A stretch of 64,000 bases of DNA from positions 120,001-184,000 of the forward strand of contig JACVTC010000160.1 in NCBI GenBank assembly GCA_016946835.1, read 5' to 3'. The translations under genes and the position numbers were made by a program. Of the stretch, positions 1 to 13,364 are shown in pieces; the stretch's first letter is position 1; each line of letters begins with the position of its first letter. The notes beneath the pieces were generated by a model. That model was not told the DNA's origin, searched no databases, and was given only the letters and a program-made list of their open reading frames with translations. Origin of the DNA: Neocallimastix lanati (nom. inval.) (taxonomy: Eukaryota > Neocallimastigomycota > Neocallimastigomycetes > Neocallimastigales > Neocallimastigaceae).

Positions 1-609
1 AAAAAAAAAATTTTTTTTTTATCTAATAAATATTAATGTTTTTACATTATAATATTAAAATAGAGAATTATAATATAAATTAAATAAGCAGATACTTAAT
101 GATAATAATCCATAAGAATAGATATACTTTGTATGATTTTATATTTTATTCAAAACTTCATTGATATAATGTAATAGAAATGGTAATTACTATTAATAAT
201 AATATATTAATATTAGTCATAATAATAATATAAATAGCAATATGAATAGTAATAATAACAATTATAATAATAATAATATTATTATTATAGTAACTTAATA
301 AATAAAATTTATAAAAAAAGAAAAACATTTTTTCAAAAAATTTTTTAATATTCATAAAGCTTTTTAAAAAATACTTCTCCCAAAGTTAATTTTAAAATTA
401 ATATTAAAATTAATTAAATTTATATAAAAAATAAATAGATAAATAGATAAATAGATAAATAATAAATTAATAAATAGGTAAATATTTTTGAATAATATAA
501 AATGAATATAAAGGAAAATATTAATATATAAAAAATACTTTTTAACAAAAAAAAAAAAAAAAAAAAAAAAATAAAAATTAAAAATTAAAATGAATATAAT
601 TAGATACAT

Positions 610-643
<34 letters not shown>

Positions 644-976
644 CTAACTTTGTGTAATTTAGTTATAATATGAATAAACTAATGAAATAAAATGCTAAAT
701 AAATAATTAAATAATAAGTAAAAAAAGACACATTTCAAATTAATAATAAAAATATTTCTTAATATAAAAATGAATTAATATATATATAAGGATTGTAAAA
801 ATAAATTAGGTATTTTAATTATCATTATTTAATTAATAATAATTCTTTTATTTTATTTATGTATAAATATTATAATTTATAAATTTATTAATTATTGGAG
901 ATAGGGTATTAATTTTATCAATACTATTTTAGTAGTTTTAAAAATATCAAAATAAATATAAAAGTACATATATATA
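1..976. other. AT-rich 3' flank, no gene seen
   Basis: This stretch lies downstream of the PHD-SET gene. It is almost pure A/T and holds an A-run at 547-571 and a TA microsatellite at 613-640. The only open frames are short Ile/Phe/Tyr strings produced by composition. I see no coding sequence, RNA gene or recognisable element. Confidence 0.6.
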
Positions 977-3900
977 CTAATTATTATTTGTTGATTGATT
1001 AAACGTGGATGCAGAATTATTAATATTTCCTGATGGGATTATATTTTTGTTACTAGATGTAGACAATACTTCCGAATTACTTGATTTGTCTATTAATCCA
1101 GAATTAGGTGTAGAACTTCCTTGATTATCTCTTATTTTATTTCTATCGATATTTCTTATTCTATCATTATTTGTTCCTGACCATCGATGATCACGTCTAA
1201 AATCTGAAGAATAATATGATGAATTGTTTCTATTATTATTGTTTTTATTACTATTCCAATTATTATGTGAATTATATGTTGAATCATAATCCATATCTCT
1301 TCTTCTTTCACGATCTTTAAAGTAGTCTTTATTTGAATTTCTATCGCGATCTCTATCATTTCTCGAATTTAATGTATTACTTAAATTATTTATTCCTGTA
1401 GTGTTAGATTCTATATCAATTGTTTTGAAACTTTCTTGTGTAATATTAGAATTAATCATTGTAGAAGAATAAGGTTTGACATTTTCAGTAAATGATTTTG
1501 ATTCATTGTTTATTGAATTTGAATTATCAGATTTATTAATATTTATATTTGAAGAAGAAAACATTGAAGTATTAGAATTGACATTTAGATTTGAAAGAGA
1601 AATATTATTAGTATTATTTTTATTGCTATTGTTACTATTAATAATTAAATTATTTCTATTTCTAGTATTTAAAGTTGAATTTTGAATATTCGTAATTTCA
1701 TTTTTGTTATCTATTATATTTGATAATTGAGGTGTACTTGCTGGCGTACTTAATTTATTTTCACCTGTTCGATTATCTGAATTATCATATCCATGTACAA
1801 TTCTTTTTTGATCTTTCCCATTATTTTTTCTTATTTGAATTGGGGATTCTCTTTCATGAAAAGATCGCATATTTATTCTTGACCTATCTCTTTCATGATA
1901 TGAGAAATATTCTTTATCATGATAGTCATAACTGTTTCCCCTTTCTCTATCATTCCTTTCATGATCTCTATCTCTTGAAGAATAGTTATTTGATTCTATG
2001 TGGTTCAATACTAGAGGTCTACTATTATAACGATAATTTCTATCATATTTATTATACATTTTATCACGCTCACGTTCACGTTCACGCTCACGATCGCGGT
2101 CACGATCACGGTCATGCTCACGTTCGCGATCATAACTTCTATCCCAATTTCTACCATAATATCTATTTCTATCATGATCTGATATATCATGATTTCTTCT
2201 TTCTGAACTCAAATCCCAGCGGTCGTGATGTCTATTATTCCTATCAAAAATTGAAGATCTGGAATTTAAGTAATGATAATTAGAATTAGAATACCAACTA
2301 TGATCTCTATCTCTATCTTTTCCTCTATCGCGATCACGATCTCTTTCACGTTCTCTGTAATTATAATCATGATCATGACTTCTAGTAATTGAAATACTTC
2401 TTCTACTATGAGTTCTACTTCTTGTTTGACTTCTACTACGATGACCACCAGAAGAATGTGAACTATGACTTCTTGAAAGTGAACTTTGAGATCTTGATGA
2501 TGAACGACTTGAAAGACGACTTATGCTTCTACTTCTACCACGACTTCTACTTCGACTTCCTGATCTACTTCTTGATCTTGAACGACTTCTGGTTTCAGCT
2601 CTACTTCTTATTCTACTACGACTTCTACTACTACGACTACGTCTACTTGACCAACTGTAAGATGAACTTTCACTACTTGACATACTTCTTGTAGATCGAC
2701 TTCTAATTGGTGATACAGATCTAGACATACCTCTTGAATATCTTTTGGAGTAATGAATTGATGATTTTGTTCTTGAATAATTACCACTATATGATTTATC
2801 ATCTGATCTATTATAGTTTGATAAATTGTTATTTGTAAATGAAGAAGTTGATATAACTTCGATATTAAGAGTATTTTCTTTTTCATAATTTGTTTTATCT
2901 TGGGTCTTGTTTTTATAATCTGGTAATACCGGGTTTTTATCAGGATTAGCTGGATCATATGGAATTGATGTTGTACGAGCTTTACTAATAGAATCAATAT
3001 TCATTGTTGAAATTGTATCCACTTGTTGCTTTTCTTCTTTCATTAATTCTAACGAATTTCTCTTACTTGATTCATTTGGTTTTATAACTGATACATTTTC
3101 AACTGTTACTGATTCATTTAATCTATTTTTTTCATTTGACTTGTCATTCATATTTGTATCATTATTTTCTTTAATATTTACATTTTGGGTATTGTTCATA
3201 TTGTCTTTTATCATTTTTTCTGATATTGTCCGATTTTCTGAATTCACAACTACAGTAAGATGAACTTTATTATTATCTTCCAAATTATTTAATAATTTTT
3301 TCTCTTCATTATTGGATTTTATTTTATTAATGATTTTATTTTTTAATGAAGCTATATTAATTTGTTTATTATTATCATTCTTTTTAACTTCATTATCATA
3401 AATATTTGTTATATTATTATTATTTTTGATTGTTTTCTTTTCCAATTCCAGTTTTGATGATCCATTCAAAATATTATTTATTTTATCTTTTTGATTACTA
3501 TTATTTGTTATTATTATTTTATTATTTTGAGTATTGCTAAGATTAATAACTTTTGAATTCGTTATCATCTCATCTTTTAATATGTTATGATTTTTTGATT
3601 TATTATATGAATAGATATTATCGATAGTGCTTGATTTATTATTTAAATATTTATCAAATGAAATGACTTTTTTAGAATTTCCATTCTTATCTAATGGATT
3701 TATATCTATAGATGTATTTAAATTCTTGTTATTAATATTATTACTATCTTTTGCTATTTTTTCTTCTTTATTATCTTCATAATTATCTTTATTATCATTT
3801 ATTTTATCATCTTCTAAAATTTCTTGTGGACTATAATAAATTTTTCTTTCTTCATTAATTATATTGATATTGTTTTTATTAAATGTATCATTATAAATTC

Positions 3901-6900
3901 TATCTTTACTGTTATTACTATTATAAATTTTTGTATTTTTAATTTCTTTATTCTTTTTTAGTTCTTTTAATGAATATTTATTATCATTTGTACTATTAGA
4001 TAGACTCAATTTTTCTTGATATCTTTCAAATAAACCTGTATTATCTTTTAGCTTCTCTGTTTTTAATTGATCTTTTGAATTTAAAATATCAGAATCTTTG
4101 GTGTTTTTGGAATCATTTTCCTTCTTCGTTTTATTAGGCTTTATTTCATTTGCTTTATTAGAATCTTTATTAAATAATGATGAGTCTATATCCTTTAAAA
4201 TGCTTTTAGATATATTAATATCACTACTATCATTACTATTATTATTTATGTTCTTATATTTATCACCAACTTCATTTTCTTTATTAATGGAAATAAACGA
4301 TTTTGATCCAAAATATTCTGATTCCGAAAGTATTAATGAAAATTTTCCTTGAATTTTTGATTCTTTACTTGCATTTTTATCTGAACTTAATAAAGATTTT
4401 TCTTTTAAACTTAAATCATTGAATTCTTTCATTTTACTTTGAGATAATTCTAATTCCCTTTTTCTTTCAAGTTCTCGTTCCTTTTCTCTTTCTCGTAATT
4501 CCCTATCAACTAATTCTTTTTCTTTATTTTCACTAAAATCTATATTCAAATCAAAACCCATTAACATTAGTGGGTCATTTAATGGGAAATGCGTTGTATT
4601 TGTTGAAGATGAAAGTGTTGGTGCTAATGTTGGTAATGGGAATGATGAGAGTGAGGTAGAGAAGGAATTTAATTTTTTTGACGATTCTGATGAAGCATTA
4701 AAGTTATTATCATTTGTTGATAGCATATTATTAGTATTTTCCAATACTGGATGTTTGTTTAAATTATTTAATTTTTTGTCAATAGAAGTCAATTGATTTA
4801 ATTCATTATTAATTTTATTATCATTTTCATTAATATTACTATTATTATTCTGAGTAGAATCTTGTGGTTTAATAACTGATGATGAAGTTATAGATGATAA
4901 TGAGTCAGATAATAAATATGAATTTTCTAATGGTTTAGTTTGTGAAGAAGTTGGAGTAACATTAGACTTATTAAATAATGAAAATGAACTTTTTTTATTT
5001 AATTTGTTGGAAATAGAACCAATTGTAGATCCTCTTTTCAATTTATAATCTCTTAAACTAACTTTTCTTACACTAGTATTATGTGTATTGCTTGATGAAT
5101 TTTGCCGTTCAGATATTTCATTATCTTCATTATTACTTTGTGATGAATTCTTATTTTTACTTTTCCCCGATATTTCACTTTTGGCTGTTGTTGATTCTTC
5201 ATTATTATTAATTTCTCCTTTTTCATTTTTTATTAATGCTTTTTCTTCATCTATCTTTTCTTCTGTTTTTATTTTCTTTTGAATTACAAAATTTTGATTA
5301 TTATCAGAGGTAATATCATTTATTCGTTTTCTTTTTTGTTTACTATCAATTCCTGAATTTTTATCAATATTTAATTCTTTCTCAGTTTTTAAGTTATTAT
5401 CATTCTCAGTTTTATTATTTGAAATATCGGATTTAATTGAGGACTTTCTAATTTTTTTGGATGATTTTATTTTATACTCTTTTCTTTTTGAATAATTTTC
5501 GGAATCCTTAGGGGAACTATTTGACTCAGAATATTCTGATTTTGAATCTATATCTACATTCATATCATCAATATTTTTATCTATATTCATTTTATCATCT
5601 TCTTTTGGTTCATCAAATAATTGCTTTAAAAATTCTGTATTTTTTTCATTCTCAATTTCAATTTCGCTCTTCTCTTTTTTAATATTTGGTTTTTCGATAT
5701 TATTACCTTCATTATTCTCTTCTGATTTTATTTTTATTACTTTTTCTTTTTCATTTATTTCTTCGGAAAATAATTGCTCTTTTAATTTATTAATTTCTTC
5801 TTGTTTAATTTTTTCTTCTTTTGATTGTTTCAAGTTTTCATTATTTGCAGTTACTTCTACCGCTTGTTCCTCTTCTTTCCATTTTTTCACGTTTTCTTTT
5901 TTTTTTTGTTCTTTATAATAGTTTTTCATCCATAATTTTTTTCCACCTTTTGGTTTGTGGTTTTTCATCACTGTATCTTCTATTGTAAATAAAACAGAAT
6001 GTTAATTGATCATATTAAATTAATATAATATAAAATTATAAAAATATATATTATACCTTTTCTAATATCTTTTTCTAACGTATTGTTTACAATATTATCA
6101 GTATTTAGTTTTGATTTTGATATATTTTTATTTTTCTTATCAACGGAAGATTTTTTTACTCTACTTAAATCATTTTTTTTTTGTCTATTTGATGTACGTT
6201 TTATCCATTCATTTAACGTTTCGTCGATAATAAAGCTTTTATTGTTATAATTACCAAAATAATTTAGTTTTTTAAAAAATTTAGAATTTTCATTTAACAA
6301 ACTATCTATTATACAGTTTGAATTATAAGGAATAGATGATAATGAAGTTTCTGTATCTTTAATTTCATCTTTTCTATCACCACAAATACACGGATAACCA
6401 AACCATTTTTCATTTTTATAATTTTCAGATGTAGATAATATTATTTCGTCTCCTTTTTTAATATCATGCGAAGATATTACTGCTAATTTTAGTTTGTATT
6501 TCTTTTCTTTTTCTATTTGATTATTATTTGAACTTTTCTCACTATATTCTGGGCACATTATGCTTTGTAATTGGGCATTTGGATTTTGAATCATATCACC
6601 TCCTTCACAATAAAATCTAATAAATCTTCCATCATTTCCATATTCTCTACTATCTACAATTAAAGAATCTAATTCTTGAGCGGGATGTACAAAAATAAAT
6701 GGATCCATAATAAAACAAGACTTTTTATTTTCCTTATTCTCGTTTAAATTATTTGAATTTATATTACTGAAATTATCATTATGATTTTCATTTCCTGATA
6801 TATTTGATAAATTATTTGTTGAATCATTAATATCATTATGATAAAATGAATAAATACTACTAATATTTGATTTATATTTAATAGTTCCTTTAATATCACA

Positions 6901-7796
6901 AAGATATGTATTCTTTGGAATATCCGCTGCCGCAAATAACCCATAATGATTAAATTCATGATCGAATATTGATATTCTTGATGGTATTGGTCGCACTGTA
7001 ACAGATGCTTTTCGTAATTTTGTTTGTATATATATTAATGTTGAACTTTTATTATCAATATCAAATAAATAATTATTACTATTATCATCATATTTTATAA
7101 TTTTATTTTTTAATTTACTATTATTGATTTTAGAAGATATAAAATTTTGAATTTCCTTATTTTCAAATAAATTGTTTTTTATTACTGTATAATTCTGAAC
7201 ATAAAATTCATATGATTTTTGAAAATTTATATTTCTATCTGTACTTTCTGGACTAAGTTGTCTTGAATTTTTATTACTTTTCCCCTCATTTCTCGCTTGA
7301 GATTTTGAACGTCCATGCCCTAATTCACGAGATTTTCGTCCTGATTGTGAAGAAGGGTAAGGGTAGGCCGATCTTTGCTCTTTTTTTGACGAATGTATTT
7401 TTGGTGGTCTTCCAACATTATGTGGCAGTGAAATTATCATATCTTTTTTTGATTTATTTTGTTTTTTTATTGTTAATTTATTTTTCTATATAAATATTAT
7501 TATTAACATTTTTATTAAAATAATTCATTTCATTATTGATATTAATATTTTTAAATATAAAATTATTTATATAGTACTCAATTTATTTAGTGTTTTACTA
7601 TTACCTTTTGATCATTTTTCTTTGGATCACATTCTTCACAGTAATAAATATCTGGTAATGGTTGCCCATTATTTCTTGCTAATACACATTTTACATGTTG
7701 CCATATTAAACATTTATCACATTGTACAGTATACCCATCATCCTCTGTACTTCCACAAAAGCAGCGAATTTCTCCTTCATCAATGTTATCGTCCAT
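977..7796 (-). CDS. PHD finger-SET domain chromatin protein (Set3/UpSET/MLL5-like), three exons, RS-rich tail
   Basis: Three exons join cleanly: 7796-7605, 7485-6057 and 5979-977, with introns GTAATA...TATATAG (phase 0) and GTATAA...CAATAG (phase 1). The spliced length of 6,624 nt gives about 2,207 residues. Exon 1 is a PHD finger (about residues 12-59: CFCG, VQCDKCLIWQH, YYCEEC). Exon 2 carries a SET domain (about 234-429) with GRFIRFYC at 350-357 and NPN near 365, followed by a CICG post-SET-like motif. The usual RFINHSC signature is changed and stretched by an insertion, as in Set3/MLL5/UpSET proteins, whose SET domain is thought inactive or weak. Exon 3 (about 1,667 residues) is low complexity: Asn/Ser/Lys-rich, then an RS-repeat block at about 1613-1757 and an RD/RE-rich block. 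By family the protein should read methylated histone H3 and act in a histone deacetylase-type complex in the nucleus. The long tail is far larger than in yeast Set3 (about 750 residues), and its RS block suggests contact with RNA-processing factors (inference). Start chosen as the first ATG before the PHD cysteines. Confidence 0.85.
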
Positions 7797-10609
7797 TAGT
7801 TTCTCATTTATCTAATTAATAATTCTATATCAAAATTAAAAATTTTTAATATTTAATATATTTTTCAAATTAAATTTTTTAACTTTATATTTGAAAATAA
7901 AATATGTCAATAAAAAATAATAATAAAGAAATTAAATTATTTTATATGTATAATTTTATATATAATTTGTGATTTTTATTTATTTATATATACTAATTAT
8001 CTTTTGATTTTAACTTTTTTTTTTTTTTTTTTTTTTTATGAAAACTTTTCCTTTCCACTATATATTGTTTTATATATTAAATGATTCAGTTCAAGCTTTA
8101 GTATAAATTTTATACTCATTTTTATATACCTAAAACAATTTTTATATACTTTGTTAATGGATTAAAATAATCTATTTGTATACAAATGAAAAAATAATCT
8201 ATTTGTATACAAATGAAATAATATTAAATTATTTATGGTATTATTAACTAAATAATTTATAAAATCTTAATAATTATCATTTATTGTAAATTAATTTTCT
8301 AATTATTTATATATATAATATATATAATAATATATATAAAAAGATTAATATTATTATTTAAATTATTAATCTTGTGCTAATAATTTAGGTGAATTACAAT
8401 AAATTTATTATTAATTTTCATAATTATTCTATTTCTTAAAAATATAATAATCAATCTTTAATTTTACTTTTTGAATTATTATAAATGATTTACTTTATTA
8501 AATGTTACTAGATTTTTAAAAATTCAAATTAATTTTATAATATTTTTATTAATTTATAAATAACACACATGATATAATGAAAATTTCTAAATTAATAAAA
8601 TCTTTTCACTAATTATAAAATTTATATTATATGTAAAATGAATTTGTTTAAAATTCAATAATATTATAATTACCTATAAAGATTAAATTATAAAAATGTA
8701 TATATGAAGAGTCAAAATTATATATTTTTTATATTGAAGTATTGAAAGTTTCCGATTATTTATAATATGTAATATAATAAAATATTATGTGATATGATGT
8801 AATTGGATTATTAAATGTATTTTATTCTTCTTTCATCAAAATTAAAGATTGATTTAAAAATATTATTGTTAAAATAGTATTTTTTTATTAAGTGAGTTTT
8901 TTTTTTTTATTGTTATTATTTATTTATTTATTTTAGTTTAGTTTAAAATTAATTCGTCTTACTTCAATTTATTAATTTATTTAATATTACTTTAATCAAT
9001 TCTTCAAAATCATTAAAAATCAACAAATAAAAACTCTATAAATTATTTATATATATTTTTTGTTATATATATTTTCCAAAAAATTTATAAAATTAATAAA
9101 AAAAATTAAAAGGTTACATCTATATTAATAATATCTATATAGTTAAACAAACAAAAATAAATAAATAAATATTTAAATATATATATATATAAATAAATGA
9201 TATATAAATAAATTAACTAATTAATAATTTTATGAATATAATAAATAAACTATTTAAAAATTATTATACAAATAGATATTTTTGAATTATGTAAATGCTA
9301 CAATGATTTATGTATTTAATAAATCATAAAATCACGAGTTAGTATAAATGTACTAAATCTTATCAATTATAAATAAATATAAATAAATATTTTTCAAAAT
9401 GTGTCTATATACTATTTTTTTAAAAAATTTATTTAAATGGAAAATATAAAAATTCAATTTATCAATTAGTCTTTTATTAGAATGTTTAATGATATAAATT
9501 AAAAAATCAATACTATTTTTAAAATATTGTAATATTAAAATTAAAACGTAGAAATACTTTTATTTTTTATTTATTTTTATTTTATATGTTTTTTTATAAT
9601 ACATTTTGAAAAATTGATTATAACCATTAAATTAGGAGTATATATATATATTATTAATGAAGAACTAATTTATTTAGATAGATATGATATTTAAAGTTTA
9701 GAATGTTGTAATATAACTGATAAGCAATGAATAAAAAATAATTATAAAAGTTATGATAATTATTATATTCATTAAAATAAAAAACATATATTAATAATAG
9801 TTATTGTAGGAAGCATTAAATCAAAATTAACAAATCCTTGATATGAAGTATTCGAACTAGATTTGATGGTACTAAGGTTTGCCATGAAATCCGTAACTTT
9901 AGGTGTTAAATTAATATTTAATAATTATATTACATTTATAAAAGAGAAAACAACAAGTTAATAATTTATTGAAAATTTTTTAAAGAAAAAATTTAAATGA
10001 AAATATTAGAATTAAATACATTACTTGGGAGAGTATAATTAATATAATTAAAAAATATATATGTATTAGTATCGGAAGTTTAAATAACTAAATTAAAAAT
10101 TAGTATTAATAGCTAAATTCAGAATGGGTTATGAATGAAAAATCGGCTGAACAATAAAAGAGAGTTTATATCATATTATGTCATTGGGGTATTAGTATTT
10201 AGTATTAAAAGTACTTTTGTATTTTATTAATAAAATATTTGTTTTAAATACTATGGAATAATAATTTAAAAGAAAAGAAGAATTATAATTTTATTATAAA
10301 AGTTCAAAATATAAATATATAATTTAAAAAAATACTATATAACCACAAATAAAATCGATGTATAATTTTTTTTTTTTTAAATAATAATGAAATTAAAATT
10401 ACAAGAAAATATACAAAAGTTTCATTTAATTAATATATAAATGAGCTAGTAAATTATTATTACTTTTACATATAATAATTTAGAATCTTTATAACTGTAT
10501 ATTGTAAATATATATATATAATATAATGATTATTTCAAAGATCTTCTTAAAAGAAAAAAAATATAATAAATGAAAAATAAAAATTTATCAATACAATATT
10601 TTTTTATTT

Positions 10610-10664
<55 letters not shown>

Positions 10665-11937
10665 CTTCATTTTCAATTTCACAATTATTTTTACTTAATT
10701 TAAATAAATTTAAAACTGTAGGTTATGAAATAGAATAAAAAAAAAATAATAATAATTAAATCTAATTATCATTTATTATTTATTATTAAATATTATACAT
10801 ATATATCTTTAATTATATATAAATTCATTTATAAATTTTATTATAAAATAAAAGAATTCAATCATTTAGTTTTTCTATTTGCATAATTATAGTCTAATTA
10901 TTTCAAGATACTATTTTATCATTAATATAAACAAAAATTTTGATATAATGATGTGATTCATGTATATAATTCTTGAATATTTGTGTTTTATTTTTTATTT
11001 TGCTATTATATACATAAAAGCGATAGACCTCATGAATCCTTTAATAAATGATGAATAAATATTAATAAAATATATATTTTTTGTTAAAATTTTTTTAAAT
11101 TAAAATTACAGTAAATGTAATTGATTATTTAATACTTTTAACTATAAATTATATTAGTGTAATAATTTTATAGTTGATTGTATTGTTAAAAATAGTTAAA
11201 AAATAACATTAATTAAATTTATTAATATATACTATTTAATTATTAAATATACAAATATATTAAATATAACATAAAATATAAAATATGATTATTTTTAACA
11301 TATTTAACATATATATTTATAGTATTTTATTCATATATTGAATCATTAAATATTGTAATTTTGAAGGTATAAAATATCAATTTAATAATTCTATATATTA
11401 TTTTTATAATTAAAATGATTTTGATTTATTTTGCTTTAAAGGTTTGCGATTTAGATAATATGAAACTTTTTATCTGGTATTATTAGAAAAATTCATATTA
11501 TAATTAAATTTTTTTTAATAATAGATTATTGAAGAATGTTAATTAACAAATAATTTAAGATTTATAATACATTATAAAAAATTAAACAATTAAAGATGAT
11601 TTATGTGATTAAACTAATTATTTTAATTGTTTATTTTATAAATTTCCTTATTATGTATTATAATTAATTAAATATATTAATATACTTTATTAAAAGAATG
11701 CTAAATATACATTTGATTATAATAGTATTTATAAAATATTAATAATATAAAAAAAATATAAAAAAAAAAAATTATATATATATATGTTATTAGGAATTTA
11801 ATTTTTGGCACATTTTATATATATATATATTTTAATAAAAAACTTTTTTTTTTAAACTTTTAATCATAATTATTAAATGTTAACATTTAATAATTATGGG
11901 TAATATGGTAATATATTCATAAATATATAAAATTTAT

Positions 11938-11979
<42 letters not shown>

Positions 11980-12125
11980 AATTTTAAATTTTTTTTTATT
12001 AAAATTATATATACTACTTAATTATTTTAAATAAACATAAATAATGTATTGATTTTATGTATATATAAACATTAGTATACATTCTATTCTTCTATTAATA
12101 AATTCAAGAATCATATTACTAAATA
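7320..12125. repeat. Copy A of a 4.8 kb tandem segmental duplication
   Basis: From inside exon 2 of the PHD-SET gene to about 12125 this DNA is repeated directly next door at 12130-15870. Landmarks found in both copies include the PHD exon, a poly(T) near 8020/12840, the block with TTGATGGTACTAAGG at about 9870/13900, and the end block with ATTCAAGAATCATAT at about 12100/15850. Beyond the PHD-SET coding part and its promoter side, no gene is visible in 7820-12050; it is AT-rich with a 44-T run near 10620. Blocks at about 8470-8810, 9185-9620 and 10370-11100 are present here and missing from copy B. Confidence 0.85.
8165..8217. repeat. Two direct 27-bp units each containing a 14-bp perfect palindrome
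   Basis: ATTTGTATACAAAT occurs at 8174-8187 and 8201-8214 inside a unit repeated twice. The matching place in copy B of the large duplication (around 12975) lacks both units, so they were gained here or lost there. The palindrome could be a dimeric binding site upstream of the PHD-SET gene, but nothing else supports that. Confidence 0.6.
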
Positions 12126-12129
12126 TCTT

Positions 12130-12614
12130 ACTTTCTGATTCACAAGATTTACAATTCACAAGATTTACGTCTTGATTTTGAAGGGGCCGATTTTTGCTTT
12201 TTTTTAGACGAATGTATTTTCGGTAGTTTTCCAACATTATATGGCATTGAAATTATCATGTCTTTTTTTGATTTATTTTAATTTTTTATTGTTGATTTAT
12301 TTTTCTATAAAAATATTATAAGCATTTTTATAAAAATAATTCATTTCATTATTTGATATTAATATTTTTAAATATTAAATTATTTATATAGTACTCAATT
12401 TATCTAGTGTTTTACTATTACCTTTTGATCATTTTTCTTTGAATCACATTTTTCACAGTAATAAATATCTGGTAATGGTTGCCCATTATTTCTTGCTAAT
12501 ACACATTTTACATGTTGCCATATTAAACATTTATCACATTGTACAGTATTATCCATCATCCTCTGTACTTCCAGAAAAACAGCGAATTTCTCCTTCATCA
12601 ATGTTATCGTCCAT
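12130..12614 (-). pseudogene. Broken duplicate of the PHD-SET gene 5' end
   Basis: The ATG at 12614-12612 and the following codons copy the PHD exon of the 7.8 kb gene. The zinc-ligand motif CFCG has become CFSG, and one inserted base in the GATGATGG region (about 12550) shifts the frame and brings an immediate TAA. The intron and the first part of exon 2 (IHSSKK region, about 12240-12180) are also present, but homology stops near 12130, before the SET domain. The fragment therefore cannot encode a SET protein. It is the start of copy B of the tandem duplication. A PHD fragment from an internal ATG cannot be excluded but would lack the first zinc ligands. Confidence 0.85.
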
Positions 12615-13300
12615 TAGTTTCTCATTTATCTAATTAATAATTCTATATCAAAATTAAAAATTTTTAATATTTAATATATTTTTCAAATTAAATTTTTTAA
12701 CTTTATATTTGAAAATAAAATATGTCAATAAAAAATAATAATAAAGAAATTAAATTATTTTATATGTATAATTTTATATATAATTTGTGATTTTTATTTA
12801 TTTATATATACTAATTTTCTTTTGATTTTAACTTTTTTTTTTTTTTTTTTTTTTTTATGAAAACTTTTCCTTTTCACCATATATTATTTATATATTAAAT
12901 GATTCAGTTCGAGCTTTAGTATAAATTTTATACTTATTTTTATATACCTAAAACAATTTTATATACTTTAATAATGGATTAAAATAATATTAAATAATTT
13001 ATGGTATTATTAACTAAATAATTTATAAAATCTTAATAATTATCAATTATTGTAAAATTAATTTTTTAATTATTTATATATATAATATATATAAAAAGAT
13101 TAATATTATTAAATTATTAATCTTGTGCTAATAATTTAGGTGAATTACAATAAATTTATTATTAATTTACATAATTATTCTATTTTTTAAAAATATAATA
13201 ATCAATCTTTAATTTTACTTCTTTATGAATGTATTTTATTCTTCTATCATCAAAATTAAAAACTGATTTATAAATATTATTATTTAAATAGTATTTTTTT

Positions 13301-13332
<32 letters not shown>

Positions 13333-13333
13333 A

Positions 13334-13364
<31 letters not shown>

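Noticed and set aside
158-609. Minus-strand open frames rich in Ile, Phe and Tyr at 158-355 and 364-609
   Set aside because: Composition artefacts of AT-rich DNA and a poly(A) run; no motif and no protein-like residue mix.
1720-2694. Plus-strand open frames rich in His, Tyr and Asp, opposite the RS/RD region
   Set aside because: Antisense shadows of the Arg/Ser and Arg/Asp repeats of the PHD-SET gene.
12055-12237. A 60-codon minus-strand ORF as a separate gene
   Set aside because: It is an out-of-frame reading of duplicated PHD-SET exon 2 DNA.
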